Shown: positions 8,101 through 13,456 of the stretch, piece by piece | Layout: every line of letters begins with the position of its first letter | How positions within the stretch are numbered: the first letter of the stretch is position 1 | NCBI GenBank assembly: GCA_017548175.1 | Contig: JAFYMZ010000185.1 | Location: 1-14,548 of the forward strand | DNA: 14,548 bases | Reading direction: 5' to 3' | From: Clostridia bacterium | Lineage (GTDB): Bacteria > Bacillota_A > Clostridia > Oscillospirales > Butyricicoccaceae | Translations under genes and position numbers: made by a program | Notes under the pieces: model-generated | Seen by the model: the letters and a program-made list of their open reading frames with translations, nothing else | Told to the model about the DNA's origin: nothing | Database searches by the model: none

Positions 8101-8662
8101 CGCCTGCGATTTCTCCACCCTGTATGTGCACACCGCCGCCGGACTGGAAAGCGACACCCAGCGCAAGGACTTCGCCGCCCGACTGATCGAGACCGGCAGC
8201 GTCACCGGCGCGGTATACAATCAGGACACCGTGCGCACCTTTGACGTGCTGATGAGCAGCATCGACACCATTGTGATGATGATCGCCCTGTTTGCCGGCG
8301 CGCTGGCACTGGTGGTGCTGTACAACCTGACCAACATCAACATCACCGAGCGGCAAAAGGAACTGGCCACCCTGAAGGTGCTGGGCTTCTACCGCGGCGA
8401 GGTATCCTCGTACATCTTCCGCGAAGTCACGCTGCTGACGCTGTTCGGCAGCATTGGCGGTCTGCTGCTGGGCAAGCTGCTGCTGGTCTTTGTCATTCAG
8501 GTGGTGGAAATGCCCCACACCATGTTCGGCCGCACCATCGCGCCCGCCAGTTATGTCATCGCCTTTGGCGTGACCTTGGCATTCTCTCTGCTGGTGGACT
8601 TGCTGATGTCCGGCAAACTGCGCCGCATCAATATGGCGGAGTCCCTGAAGGCACCCGAATAA
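5117..8662 (+). CDS. FtsX-type ABC permease with a large coiled-coil extracellular domain
   Basis: An 1181-residue permease with a duplicated FtsX architecture. TM1 is at about 18-40, followed by an outside domain of roughly 600 residues. TM2-4 span about 649-768, TM5 about 816-836, a second outside domain about 840-1045, and TM6-8 about 1048-1164. The coupling-helix motif appears twice, EERGQIGVLKALGY (674-687) and ERQKELATLKVLGF (1078-1091), where the ATPase should dock. The first outside domain contains two long helical tracts (about 262-395 and 490-618) rich in A, E, K, Q and L, with glycines repeating every seven residues. These are probably an antiparallel coiled coil spanning the wall. 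Related clostridial proteins are unassigned exporters or mechanotransmission permeases; transport of lipids, peptides or a link to wall hydrolysis are all possible. The ATG at 5117 has GGAGG 7 nt upstream and overlaps the ATPase stop. Confidence 0.92.
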   Translation: MVTYWKSVLRTVKSSRSRFLAIFAIVALAVLFLSGLLISTPYMQHSAGVFNQQTALMDIRVVSTLGLSDEDVAAVAAISGVGAVMPAYTVDMELSSPVGETLTARVHSVKGSYWDSEHPNYLNRSRLTAGRWPDDATECVIEGVDSVTAQSLLGQTLTVSRPSEDSGFVPTTLTVVGTVQSAYYLSQTQLGNTSVGTGTLNAILYADETCFDLAAYTDLYVSVVGAADRKAYSDEYDAHVDAVQEKIEHLGETQRLVRRDQIVEEAMAELNDARAKLQEEEANGAAQLLEARQALEKAKKQLDSAFAELNAGDKELAQGKAQLAQAKADYAAEIAAAEAEIAANEKKLMEASLQLMDAQSQLDEGRAQLEAGERQLAEGRELLSTLRDTLEDMELVMSSVEALQNMVDQGYVSALVYTPIQLILTTVADEMESQVGDLRANPDPSVTETFLLDTYDLARAIEGIAATDLDRTTKLADLSDEMQQVLDGYVAAQQELVDSEAAMVLAEKTLADSRAQLNDAQVQLAQGRKEYTAGVRALEQGKLDLAAGKATAEAEFAAADQELLAAEKKLTQGRKEYEQGKKEYDEGAAELAAQEETFRREIARGYREIEDAEIKLQEMEDPEWYVLDRGAVVSYVSYESDSAKVDAVAKVFPLFFFLVAALVSSTTMTRMVEEERGQIGVLKALGYSNTAIAGKFLSYASAASLLGSAVGLPLGLTVFPAVIYRAYAIAYQLPPMQYTDPLLVSLLSVGLIFLAIIAATGGALVATLREPAAQLMRPKAPPAGKHILLERITFLWRKLPFIWKVTARNLFRYKKRLFMTLLGVAGCTALLLTALGLRDSLGDITHKQYGEIQTYQLTLTLRKAGDETANADLADLLNDKAFVRQYTAIHTESATLPGDDETLDVYLVAPADLAALPDFIDLHQRVDGKPLTLGTDSVILTEKAASLLGLKVGDHVTVRDNDQKEVSLPIGGIMENYLMAYVYLSPQLFESAFGRACDFSTLYVHTAAGLESDTQRKDFAARLIETGSVTGAVYNQDTVRTFDVLMSSIDTIVMMIALFAGALALVVLYNLTNINITERQKELATLKVLGFYRGEVSSYIFREVTLLTLFGSIGGLLLGKLLLVFVIQVVEMPHTMFGRTIAPASYVIAFGVTLAFSLLVDLLMSGKLRRINMAESLKAPE

Positions 8663-8746
8663 ATCCGGAGACATCACAGGCATTCTCCGAGGTGAGACAC
8701 GCTGGATATTTTTGGCACTGGCGGTGAAACATCGGCAGAATAACAC

Positions 8747-8775
8747 TTCCCTTTTCCCATAAAATGCGATATAAT
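8747..8775 (+). promoter_or_regulatory. Possible promoter of the hydrolase-anmK operon, overlapping a terminator
   Basis: A consensus TATAAT (8770-8775) with a weak TTCCCT 17 nt upstream (8747-8752, 3 of 6). The expected start near 8782 lies inside the left arm of the hairpin at 8773-8804. No other convincing promoter is seen between 8663 and the start codon at 8851. The -10 could also be a chance product of the A/T-rich terminator flank. Confidence 0.5.
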
Positions 8776-8807
8776 AGCACCGATGGACATCCATCGGTGC
8801 TATTTTT
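8773..8807 (+). terminator. Terminator of the ABC exporter operon
   Basis: A perfect 14-bp stem (8773-8786 with 8791-8804, loop ACAT) running into TTTTT (8803-8807), 110 nt after the permease stop. The 188-nt gap 8663-8850 holds this hairpin, the overlapping -10 box, a weak CGGAGA/TCTCCG inverted pair just after the stop (8666-8689), and the ribosome-binding site of the next gene. No other coding potential is seen there. Confidence 0.85.
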
Positions 8808-8850
8808 GTAAATCTTATTATTTCAGATATCATTGCAGGAGGTTTTTACC

Positions 8851-9999
8851 ATGCTGGATTTCACCCTCACCGACAAGCGCATCTCTGAACTGTGCGCCAA
8901 AAACTGCTTCCCCTCTGCCCAGTTGTGCGTGATGCACCACGGCGAGATCGTCCACGAGTTCACCGTGGGCCGCCCCGACCCCAACCATTCCTGGACCTGC
9001 AACAACGAGACCCGTTATGACGTGGCTTCTCTCAGCAAGCTGTTCGCCGGCTCTGCCTTCCTGGCACTGTGCGACAAGGGCATCTTCTCTCTGGACGAGC
9101 CCGTCTGCAAGAGCTTCCCCCAGTTCACCGGTATGCGCGAGATCCGCGCCAGTGCCAATGCGCTGGTTGCCAATGCCGGTGCCAGCGATGAGATCCTGGG
9201 CTATGCCGATGCCGGCAAGGTCACTTGGTATAACATTCTGGTCCACAACGCCGGTCTGGGCTGGATCCAGCTGCAGAATGCCTGCAAGTCCCCCGACGAA
9301 GTGGTGGACAAGATTTGCAGCATGCCCTTTGCCTATCAGACCGGCAGCACCGTGCTGTACACCGATCTGGGTCTGATCCTGATGGGCATCGCCATGGAGC
9401 GCCGCTGCGGCAAGCCCCTGGACGTGCTGCTGGACGAGCTGGTCTGCCAGCCTTTGGGCCTGACCAACACCGGTTACAACCGCGTCAGCCAGGGTGCCAA
9501 GAAGGAAAACACCGCACCCACCGAGTTCTGCGCTTGGCGTGATATGCGCGTGCACGGTCTGGTGCACGACGAAAACAGCTACTTTATGGACGGCGTTGCC
9601 GGCCATGCCGGTGTCTTTAGCTGCGCCCGTGAAGTGGCCAAGCTGGGCGAAGGCTATCTGGCTGCCCTGAAGGGCCGTGAAGGCGCCTTCCTGCCCAAGG
9701 AGACCGTAGAAAAGTACATCCAGTTCCAGCAGATGAACCGCTGGGATCGCCGCGGCATTATGTTCCAGCTGCGCATCATCCAGTCCGACGCCCATACCTT
9801 CCCCCTGGGCCGCAACACCTTCGGTCACACCGGCTTCACCGGCACCTGCATGTGGGTCGATCCCGACCGCGATATGGTCTTTGCTCTGCTGACCAACGAC
9901 GTATACGCCGGCCGCGCCTGCCGTACTCTGGGCAGCGTGCGCAAGAGCATCGTCGAAGAGATCGTCTGCGCCATTGACCTGGAGGAAATGGGACGATGA
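8851..9999 (+). CDS. Cytoplasmic serine hydrolase of the beta-lactamase (class C/EstB-like) family
   Basis: A 382-residue protein of the PF00144 fold. The catalytic SxxK is S60-L-S-K63 in DVASLSKLF; the second element is Y170-T-D in VLYTDLG where class C enzymes have YxN; the third is HTG (326-328) in FGHTGFTG where they have KTG. The block VHDENSYFMDGVAGHAGVF (238-256) resembles the serine-hydrolase module fused to NagZ glucosaminidases in Bacteroidetes. No signal peptide or membrane segment is visible, so it should act in the cytoplasm. The start is ATG 8851, with AGGAGG 8 nt upstream (8837-8842); an in-frame TTG at 8833 would lie before that site. It overlaps anmK by 4 bp (ATGA). The context suggests an esterase or amidase acting on recovered wall fragments; this is inference, and beta-lactam resistance is unlikely for a protein kept inside the cell. 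Confidence 0.88.
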   Translation: MLDFTLTDKRISELCAKNCFPSAQLCVMHHGEIVHEFTVGRPDPNHSWTCNNETRYDVASLSKLFAGSAFLALCDKGIFSLDEPVCKSFPQFTGMREIRASANALVANAGASDEILGYADAGKVTWYNILVHNAGLGWIQLQNACKSPDEVVDKICSMPFAYQTGSTVLYTDLGLILMGIAMERRCGKPLDVLLDELVCQPLGLTNTGYNRVSQGAKKENTAPTEFCAWRDMRVHGLVHDENSYFMDGVAGHAGVFSCAREVAKLGEGYLAALKGREGAFLPKETVEKYIQFQQMNRWDRRGIMFQLRIIQSDAHTFPLGRNTFGHTGFTGTCMWVDPDRDMVFALLTNDVYAGRACRTLGSVRKSIVEEIVCAIDLEEMGR

Positions 10000-11135
10000 T
10001 CGGCATCGGCATCATGAGCGGCACCAGCGCCGACGGCATTGATGCCGCCTGCCTGCGTATCGAGGGCGCACCGCCCGCCATTTCTTACGAACTGCTTTCC
10101 TTTGTTTCGCTGGATATGCCGGCGGAGTTGCGCGAGGATATCTTCCGCTCCTTCCGCCCCGAAAGCAGCAGTTCCGAACTGCTGTGCCAGCTGAACTTCC
10201 GCCTAGGCGAGATCTACGCACAGGCTGCCATCAAGGCTGCCGAGGCCGCAGGCCTGCCGCTGGATCAGATCGACTTCATCGGCAACCACGGCCAGACGGT
10301 ATGGCACGTGCCGCCCCAGATGGAGGGCACGCCCTCTACCCTGCAGTTGGGCAGCCCCGCCGTCATCGCCCAGCGCACCGGCTGCACCGTCGTTTCCGAC
10401 TTCCGCAGCCGTGATATGGCCGCCGGCGGTCAAGGCGCACCGCTGGTGCCCTATGTGGACTCCCTGCTGCTGAGCCATCCCACCCTGCACCGCGCCGCAC
10501 AAAACATCGGCGGCATCGGCAACGTCACCTATCTGCCCCCGGCCGGACAAAAGGGCGCCTTTGGCTTTGACACCGGCCCCGGCAATATGCTGATGGACTA
10601 TGCCGCAGGCGTGCTGACGGATGGCAAGCTGACCTATGACAAAAACGGCGCGCTGGCTGCCTCCGGCAAGGTCTGCGAGGAACTGCTGGCCGAGTGGATG
10701 CGCGACCCGTACTTTGCCATTCAGCCCCCCAAGTCCACCGGCCGCGAGTATTTCGGCGTCCAGCGCGGCGCAGAGATGCTGGCACAGTGCCGGGAAAAGG
10801 GTCTGTCCGACGGCGACATTATGGCAACGCTGACCGCCTTTACCGCCGAGAGCATCGCCGATGCTTACCGCCGGTTCCTGCCCTGCCTGCCCGACGAGGT
10901 GCTGGTATGCGGCGGCGGCAGCCGCAATCCCGTGCTGATGGAGATGATCGCCCAGCGCCTGCCCGGCAGCAAGGTGATGACCACCGACGACGCCGGTCTG
11001 CGCTCCGATGCCAAGGAGGCCGCGGCCTTTGCCATTTTGGCTTATGAGACCATGAACCACCGTCCCGGCACCCTGCCCGCCGCCACCGGCGCCAGCGAGG
11101 CCGTGGTTCTGGGCAGCATTACCTTTGGAAAATAA
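9996..11135 (+). CDS. anmK: Anhydro-N-acetylmuramic acid kinase AnmK
   Basis: A 379-residue ASKHA-fold sugar kinase of the usual AnmK length. It opens the 1,6-anhydro ring of anhydro-MurNAc and phosphorylates it to MurNAc-6-phosphate during peptidoglycan recycling. Diagnostic blocks are MSGTSADGID (7-16), SDFRSRDMAAGGQGAPLVP (134-152), NIGGIGNVT (170-178), FDTGPGN (191-197, with catalytic base D192), PKSTGREYF (245-253) and the CGGGSRN/SDAKEAAAFA C-terminal blocks. The ATG lies inside the hydrolase's last codons (ATGA overlap), so translation is coupled. No murQ, nagZ or MurNAc transporter gene is in the window, so the next pathway steps must be encoded elsewhere. Gram-positives make few anhydro-muropeptides themselves, so salvage of wall debris from other bacteria is a reasonable reading. 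Confidence 0.96.
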   Translation: MIGIGIMSGTSADGIDAACLRIEGAPPAISYELLSFVSLDMPAELREDIFRSFRPESSSSELLCQLNFRLGEIYAQAAIKAAEAAGLPLDQIDFIGNHGQTVWHVPPQMEGTPSTLQLGSPAVIAQRTGCTVVSDFRSRDMAAGGQGAPLVPYVDSLLLSHPTLHRAAQNIGGIGNVTYLPPAGQKGAFGFDTGPGNMLMDYAAGVLTDGKLTYDKNGALAASGKVCEELLAEWMRDPYFAIQPPKSTGREYFGVQRGAEMLAQCREKGLSDGDIMATLTAFTAESIADAYRRFLPCLPDEVLVCGGGSRNPVLMEMIAQRLPGSKVMTTDDAGLRSDAKEAAAFAILAYETMNHRPGTLPAATGASEAVVLGSITFGK

Positions 11136-11136
11136 T

Positions 11137-11165
11137 TTGCATTTTTTCAAAAGCCGTGCTATAAT
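11137..11165 (+). promoter_or_regulatory. Promoter of tRNA-Leu
   Basis: TTGCAT (11137-11142, 3 of 6), a 17-nt spacer and consensus TATAAT (11160-11165) with extended TGC (11157-11159). It begins 2 nt after the anmK stop codon. The 12-mer CCGTGCTATAAT (11154-11165) is identical to that of the permease promoter. Confidence 0.82.
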
Positions 11166-11174
11166 ATGTATTCA

Positions 11175-11194
11175 CACGGGAGGCAACTCCCGTG
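11175..11194 (+). other. Perfect hairpin with GCAA tetraloop in the tRNA-Leu leader
   Basis: CACGGGAG (11175-11182) pairs perfectly with CTCCCGTG (11187-11194) around a GNRA-type GCAA loop. The predicted start site is near 11172, so the hairpin occupies almost the entire 5' leader of the pre-tRNA and ends 7 nt before the mature 5' end. No T-run follows. It could affect RNase P processing or protect the 5' end; the role is unknown. Confidence 0.6.
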
Positions 11195-11201
11195 CGCCTG
11201 T

Positions 11202-11288
11202 GCCGGTGTGGCGGAACTGGCAGACGCCCGGGACTTAAAATCCCGTGAGGGCAACCTCGTACCGGTTCGATCCCGGTTACCGGCACCA
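11202..11288 (+). tRNA. tRNA-Leu, anticodon TAA
   Basis: An 87-nt class II tRNA with encoded CCA. The acceptor stem GCCGGTG pairs with TACCGGC (one G-U). The anticodon stem is CGGGA/TCCCG around loop CTTAAAA, with anticodon TAA at 11236-11238 reading codon TTA. A long variable arm (GAGGGCAACCTC core) marks it as Leu. The T arm is ACCGG-TTCGATC-CCGGT, the discriminator A and CCA end at 11288. Confidence 0.96.
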
Positions 11289-11336
11289 GAAGAGCCCGTA
11301 TGGAATGTAACATTCCATACGGGTTCTTCTTTTTTG
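11289..11336 (+). terminator. Terminator of tRNA-Leu
   Basis: A 19-bp stem (11289-11307 with 11311-11329, one G-T pair, 3-nt loop TAA) starts at the base after the CCA and runs into seven or so T (11329-11335). It cleanly separates the tRNA from the following nuclease cassette. Confidence 0.95.
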
Positions 11337-11351
11337 GTCGGCGGCGGTGAA

Positions 11352-11380
11352 TTGAATCTCCCGCTTAAGTATGATATACT
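11352..11380 (+). promoter_or_regulatory. Promoter of the nuclease/metallo-hydrolase cassette
   Basis: TTGAAT (11352-11357, 4 of 6), a 17-nt spacer ending in extended TGA (11372-11374) and TATACT (11375-11380). The start near 11387 leaves a leader of only about 20 nt before the ATG at 11408. It lies after the tRNA terminator, so the cassette is independently transcribed. Confidence 0.78.
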
Positions 11381-11407
11381 GGGACTATCCTGGTTGGGAG
11401 GTGCGGA

Positions 11408-12235
11408 ATGCGACATATCGACATACGCTTTATTGACGATCTTCTTCGCGGAGAATTGTCTTATTTTTTGGCGCAGGTACAGAACAACCGCAAAGCGCTT
11501 AGTCTGGAGATTCGGGACGGGTACATCAACATTTACTATAAAGGCGGCAACCTGCTGAAGATCACGCAGAAGCGAGCCGGCTACAACTTTCACTTTGATG
11601 CCCGATACTGCAAGCACGCGGACGGAGATGCACACTTTTCCGTGCTGAACCGCCTGCCTCGGGATGACCGTGCCGCCTATCAGGCGCAGTTTCCGTTGAT
11701 GATGCAAGAAATGGACCGTTGGTTTGCGGAGCATCCCAAGCCGGAGCGCGATTATCAGCATCAATTGCTGGTGAACAATCCGGAAATCGTGGACATTGAG
11801 TATCAAGTCGGGCGCCGGATGCGGCTGGATATGCTGCTGGTTTCCAACAACAAATTGCTGGTTGTGGAAAACAAATACGGCACCGGTGCCATCGGCGGCA
11901 GTGCCGGTCTGTCCAAACACTATGCAGACATTTGCAGTGTTTTACAAGACCCGGCGTGGCTGGAAGAATTACTGGACTCCGTTTGCCATATCTCGCAGGC
12001 CAAATTTGCCCTTGGGTTGCGCGACACCGTCATTCAACGTGCAGATATCCGCACCGCCGAGGTGTTGTTTCTGCTGGCAAATTATAACCCCAACAGTCAA
12101 AGCCTGCACAATGAAATGCAGTTGCTGAACGGCACTGTGCCCGCAAGCTTGCTGCTGATGACCACAGATCATGCCGCCATTCACCTTGACCAAGCCAAGC
12201 CGTTGTTTCCTGCGGCGAACACCAAACAGATATGA
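11408..12235 (+). CDS. Predicted PD-(D/E)XK-fold nuclease, unnamed family
   Basis: A 275-residue protein I cannot assign to a named family. The centre holds a plausible PD-(D/E)XK core: D141 at the end of a strand (RRMRLDMLLV), a turn, then LLVVENKYG with E154-x-K156. An upstream helix has E113 and Q117 (PERDYQHQLL), which could be the helical motif of the fold. The N-terminal part contains the distinctive stretch YINIYYKGGNLLKI (39-52), which suggests a separate small beta domain. No signal peptide or membrane segment is seen. The ATG at 11408 has GGGAGG 6 nt upstream. It overlaps the next gene by 4 bp, so the two are probably made together. Composition is close to 50% GC in hand-counted lines, against 62-70% in lines from flanking genes. 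A restriction-like or defence nuclease is the leading idea; a housekeeping role is not excluded. Confidence 0.65.
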   Translation: MRHIDIRFIDDLLRGELSYFLAQVQNNRKALSLEIRDGYINIYYKGGNLLKITQKRAGYNFHFDARYCKHADGDAHFSVLNRLPRDDRAAYQAQFPLMMQEMDRWFAEHPKPERDYQHQLLVNNPEIVDIEYQVGRRMRLDMLLVSNNKLLVVENKYGTGAIGGSAGLSKHYADICSVLQDPAWLEELLDSVCHISQAKFALGLRDTVIQRADIRTAEVLFLLANYNPNSQSLHNEMQLLNGTVPASLLLMTTDHAAIHLDQAKPLFPAANTKQI

Positions 12236-13380
12236 TGAACATCCATATTTTCAGAGGGCAAAATCAAATCGGTGGAAACATCATCGAGGTCTCCACTGCA
12301 ACGACAAAAATCCTGCTGGACATCGGCTTAGAACTGGATGCCGCGCGCAACGCGACCCTCCCTCCCGTCCCCGGATTATTTGACCACCCCGGCTACGATG
12401 CCGTCTTCATTACCCATTATCACGGTGATCATTTGGGGCTGGCCTATCAGATCCACAAAGATATCCCGCTGTATATGGGTGAAAAAAGCGCCCGCATCGT
12501 GCAGGCATCGGACACCTACAAACGCGTGCCCACCGTCACCCCTACCGGATTTTTGCAGCACAAAGTGCCCATCGCCATTGGGGACATTACCGTGACCCCT
12601 TATCTTTGCGACCATTCTGCCTTTGACAGTTATATGCTTCTGTGCGAGGCCGGTGGTCAGCGCATCCTATACACCGGAGACTTTCGCGGCAACGGCCGGA
12701 AACCCTACGATTGGCTGCTTTCGGAGCTGCCGCGCAAGGTGGACAAGCTGATTTGTGAAGGAACGACGCTCTCGCGCGACGGCTATGTTGCCGTCAGCGA
12801 ACAAGCGCTGGAAGCGCAGGCAACCGATCTGTTCCGCCAGCACACGGGGCCGGTTTTCGTGCTGCAATCTTCTATGAATATCGATCGCATCGTTACCATG
12901 TACCGCGCGGCCAAGCGAAGTCACCGAATCTTTTTGCAGGAATTGTATATGGCGGACATCACCGCCGCCATCGGCGGCAGCATCCCCAACCCTGCTTTTG
13001 ACGATGTATACGCCTTCATCACCGCTTCATCCCGGTATGAAGGGTTGAAAAAGCATGCCCATCGTATGGGCAAGGATCGGATAGCCAAGCAGTCTTTCGT
13101 GATGTGCGTGCGCACTTCAATGCTGCGGTATCTGCAGAGTCTTGCCACACGGATGTCCTTTTCTGATGGGCTACTGGTCTATTCGTTCTGGAGCGGATAT
13201 CAGGAAACAGACGATATGAAACGATTTTTATCCGCCTGCGAAGCGCTAGGGCTGCGCATCGTTACGCTGCACACCAGCGGACACGCAGACTATGCCGCCA
13301 TCAAACAATTGGTGGATACCGTAAAACCCGATGAGATCATTCCCGTTCACACCGAAGCCCCGGAGAAGCTGGTGTTTTAA
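12232..13380 (+). CDS. Beta-CASP/RNase J-like metallo-beta-lactamase-fold hydrolase
   Basis: A 382-residue MBL-fold protein. The metal-binding HxHxDH is THYHGDH (61-67: H62, H64, D66, H67). Further ligands are likely H128 in CDHSAFD, D150 in YTGDFRG, and the C-terminal H351 (HTSGHAD) and H373 (PVHTE). The middle segment (about 205-320) resembles the beta-CASP insert of RNase J, with a possible acidic motif at E237. This points to RNA (or DNA) cleavage rather than a small-molecule MBL. It is far shorter than housekeeping RNase J (about 550 residues) and lacks that enzyme's C-terminal domain. The ATG overlaps the nuclease stop (ATGATG; a second in-frame ATG at 12235 is equally possible). No separate Shine-Dalgarno is visible, so translation depends on coupling. 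Confidence 0.83.
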   Translation: MMNIHIFRGQNQIGGNIIEVSTATTKILLDIGLELDAARNATLPPVPGLFDHPGYDAVFITHYHGDHLGLAYQIHKDIPLYMGEKSARIVQASDTYKRVPTVTPTGFLQHKVPIAIGDITVTPYLCDHSAFDSYMLLCEAGGQRILYTGDFRGNGRKPYDWLLSELPRKVDKLICEGTTLSRDGYVAVSEQALEAQATDLFRQHTGPVFVLQSSMNIDRIVTMYRAAKRSHRIFLQELYMADITAAIGGSIPNPAFDDVYAFITASSRYEGLKKHAHRMGKDRIAKQSFVMCVRTSMLRYLQSLATRMSFSDGLLVYSFWSGYQETDDMKRFLSACEALGLRIVTLHTSGHADYAAIKQLVDTVKPDEIIPVHTEAPEKLVF

Positions 13381-13394
13381 CTCCATTTATATGC

Positions 13395-13438
13395 AAAAAA
13401 TCCCCCTGTGCCGCGATCGGCGCAGGGGGATCTGTTTT
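13395..13438. terminator. Terminator between the cassette and the acyltransferase gene, probably bidirectional
   Basis: A 13-bp GC-rich stem (13401-13413 with 13418-13430, one G-T pair, loop CGAT). Rightward it is followed by TCTGTTTTTA; leftward it is followed by the complement of AAAAAA (13395-13400). It lies between the convergent stops at 13380 and 13457 and closes the nuclease cassette. Confidence 0.85.
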
Positions 13439-13456
13439 TATGTACAGGTTTCGGAA

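Noticed and set aside
8851..9999. Antibiotic-resistance beta-lactamase
   Set aside because: The SxxK is present but YxN and KTG are replaced by YTD and HTG. There is no signal peptide, and the operon partner is a wall-recycling kinase.
11166..11558. Plus-strand frame running through tRNA-Leu and its terminator into the nuclease gene
   Set aside because: It translates a tRNA. The peptide shared with the antisense frame (PVWNVTFHTGSS) simply reflects the terminator palindrome, and the real gene starts at 11408 in another frame with a good ribosome-binding site.
11119..11920. Minus-strand frames with a GNRDRTGTRLPSRDFKSRASASS-type peptide across tRNA-Leu
   Set aside because: Antisense of tRNA-Leu, another classic spurious call. 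Much of the longer frame is also a shadow of the nuclease gene.
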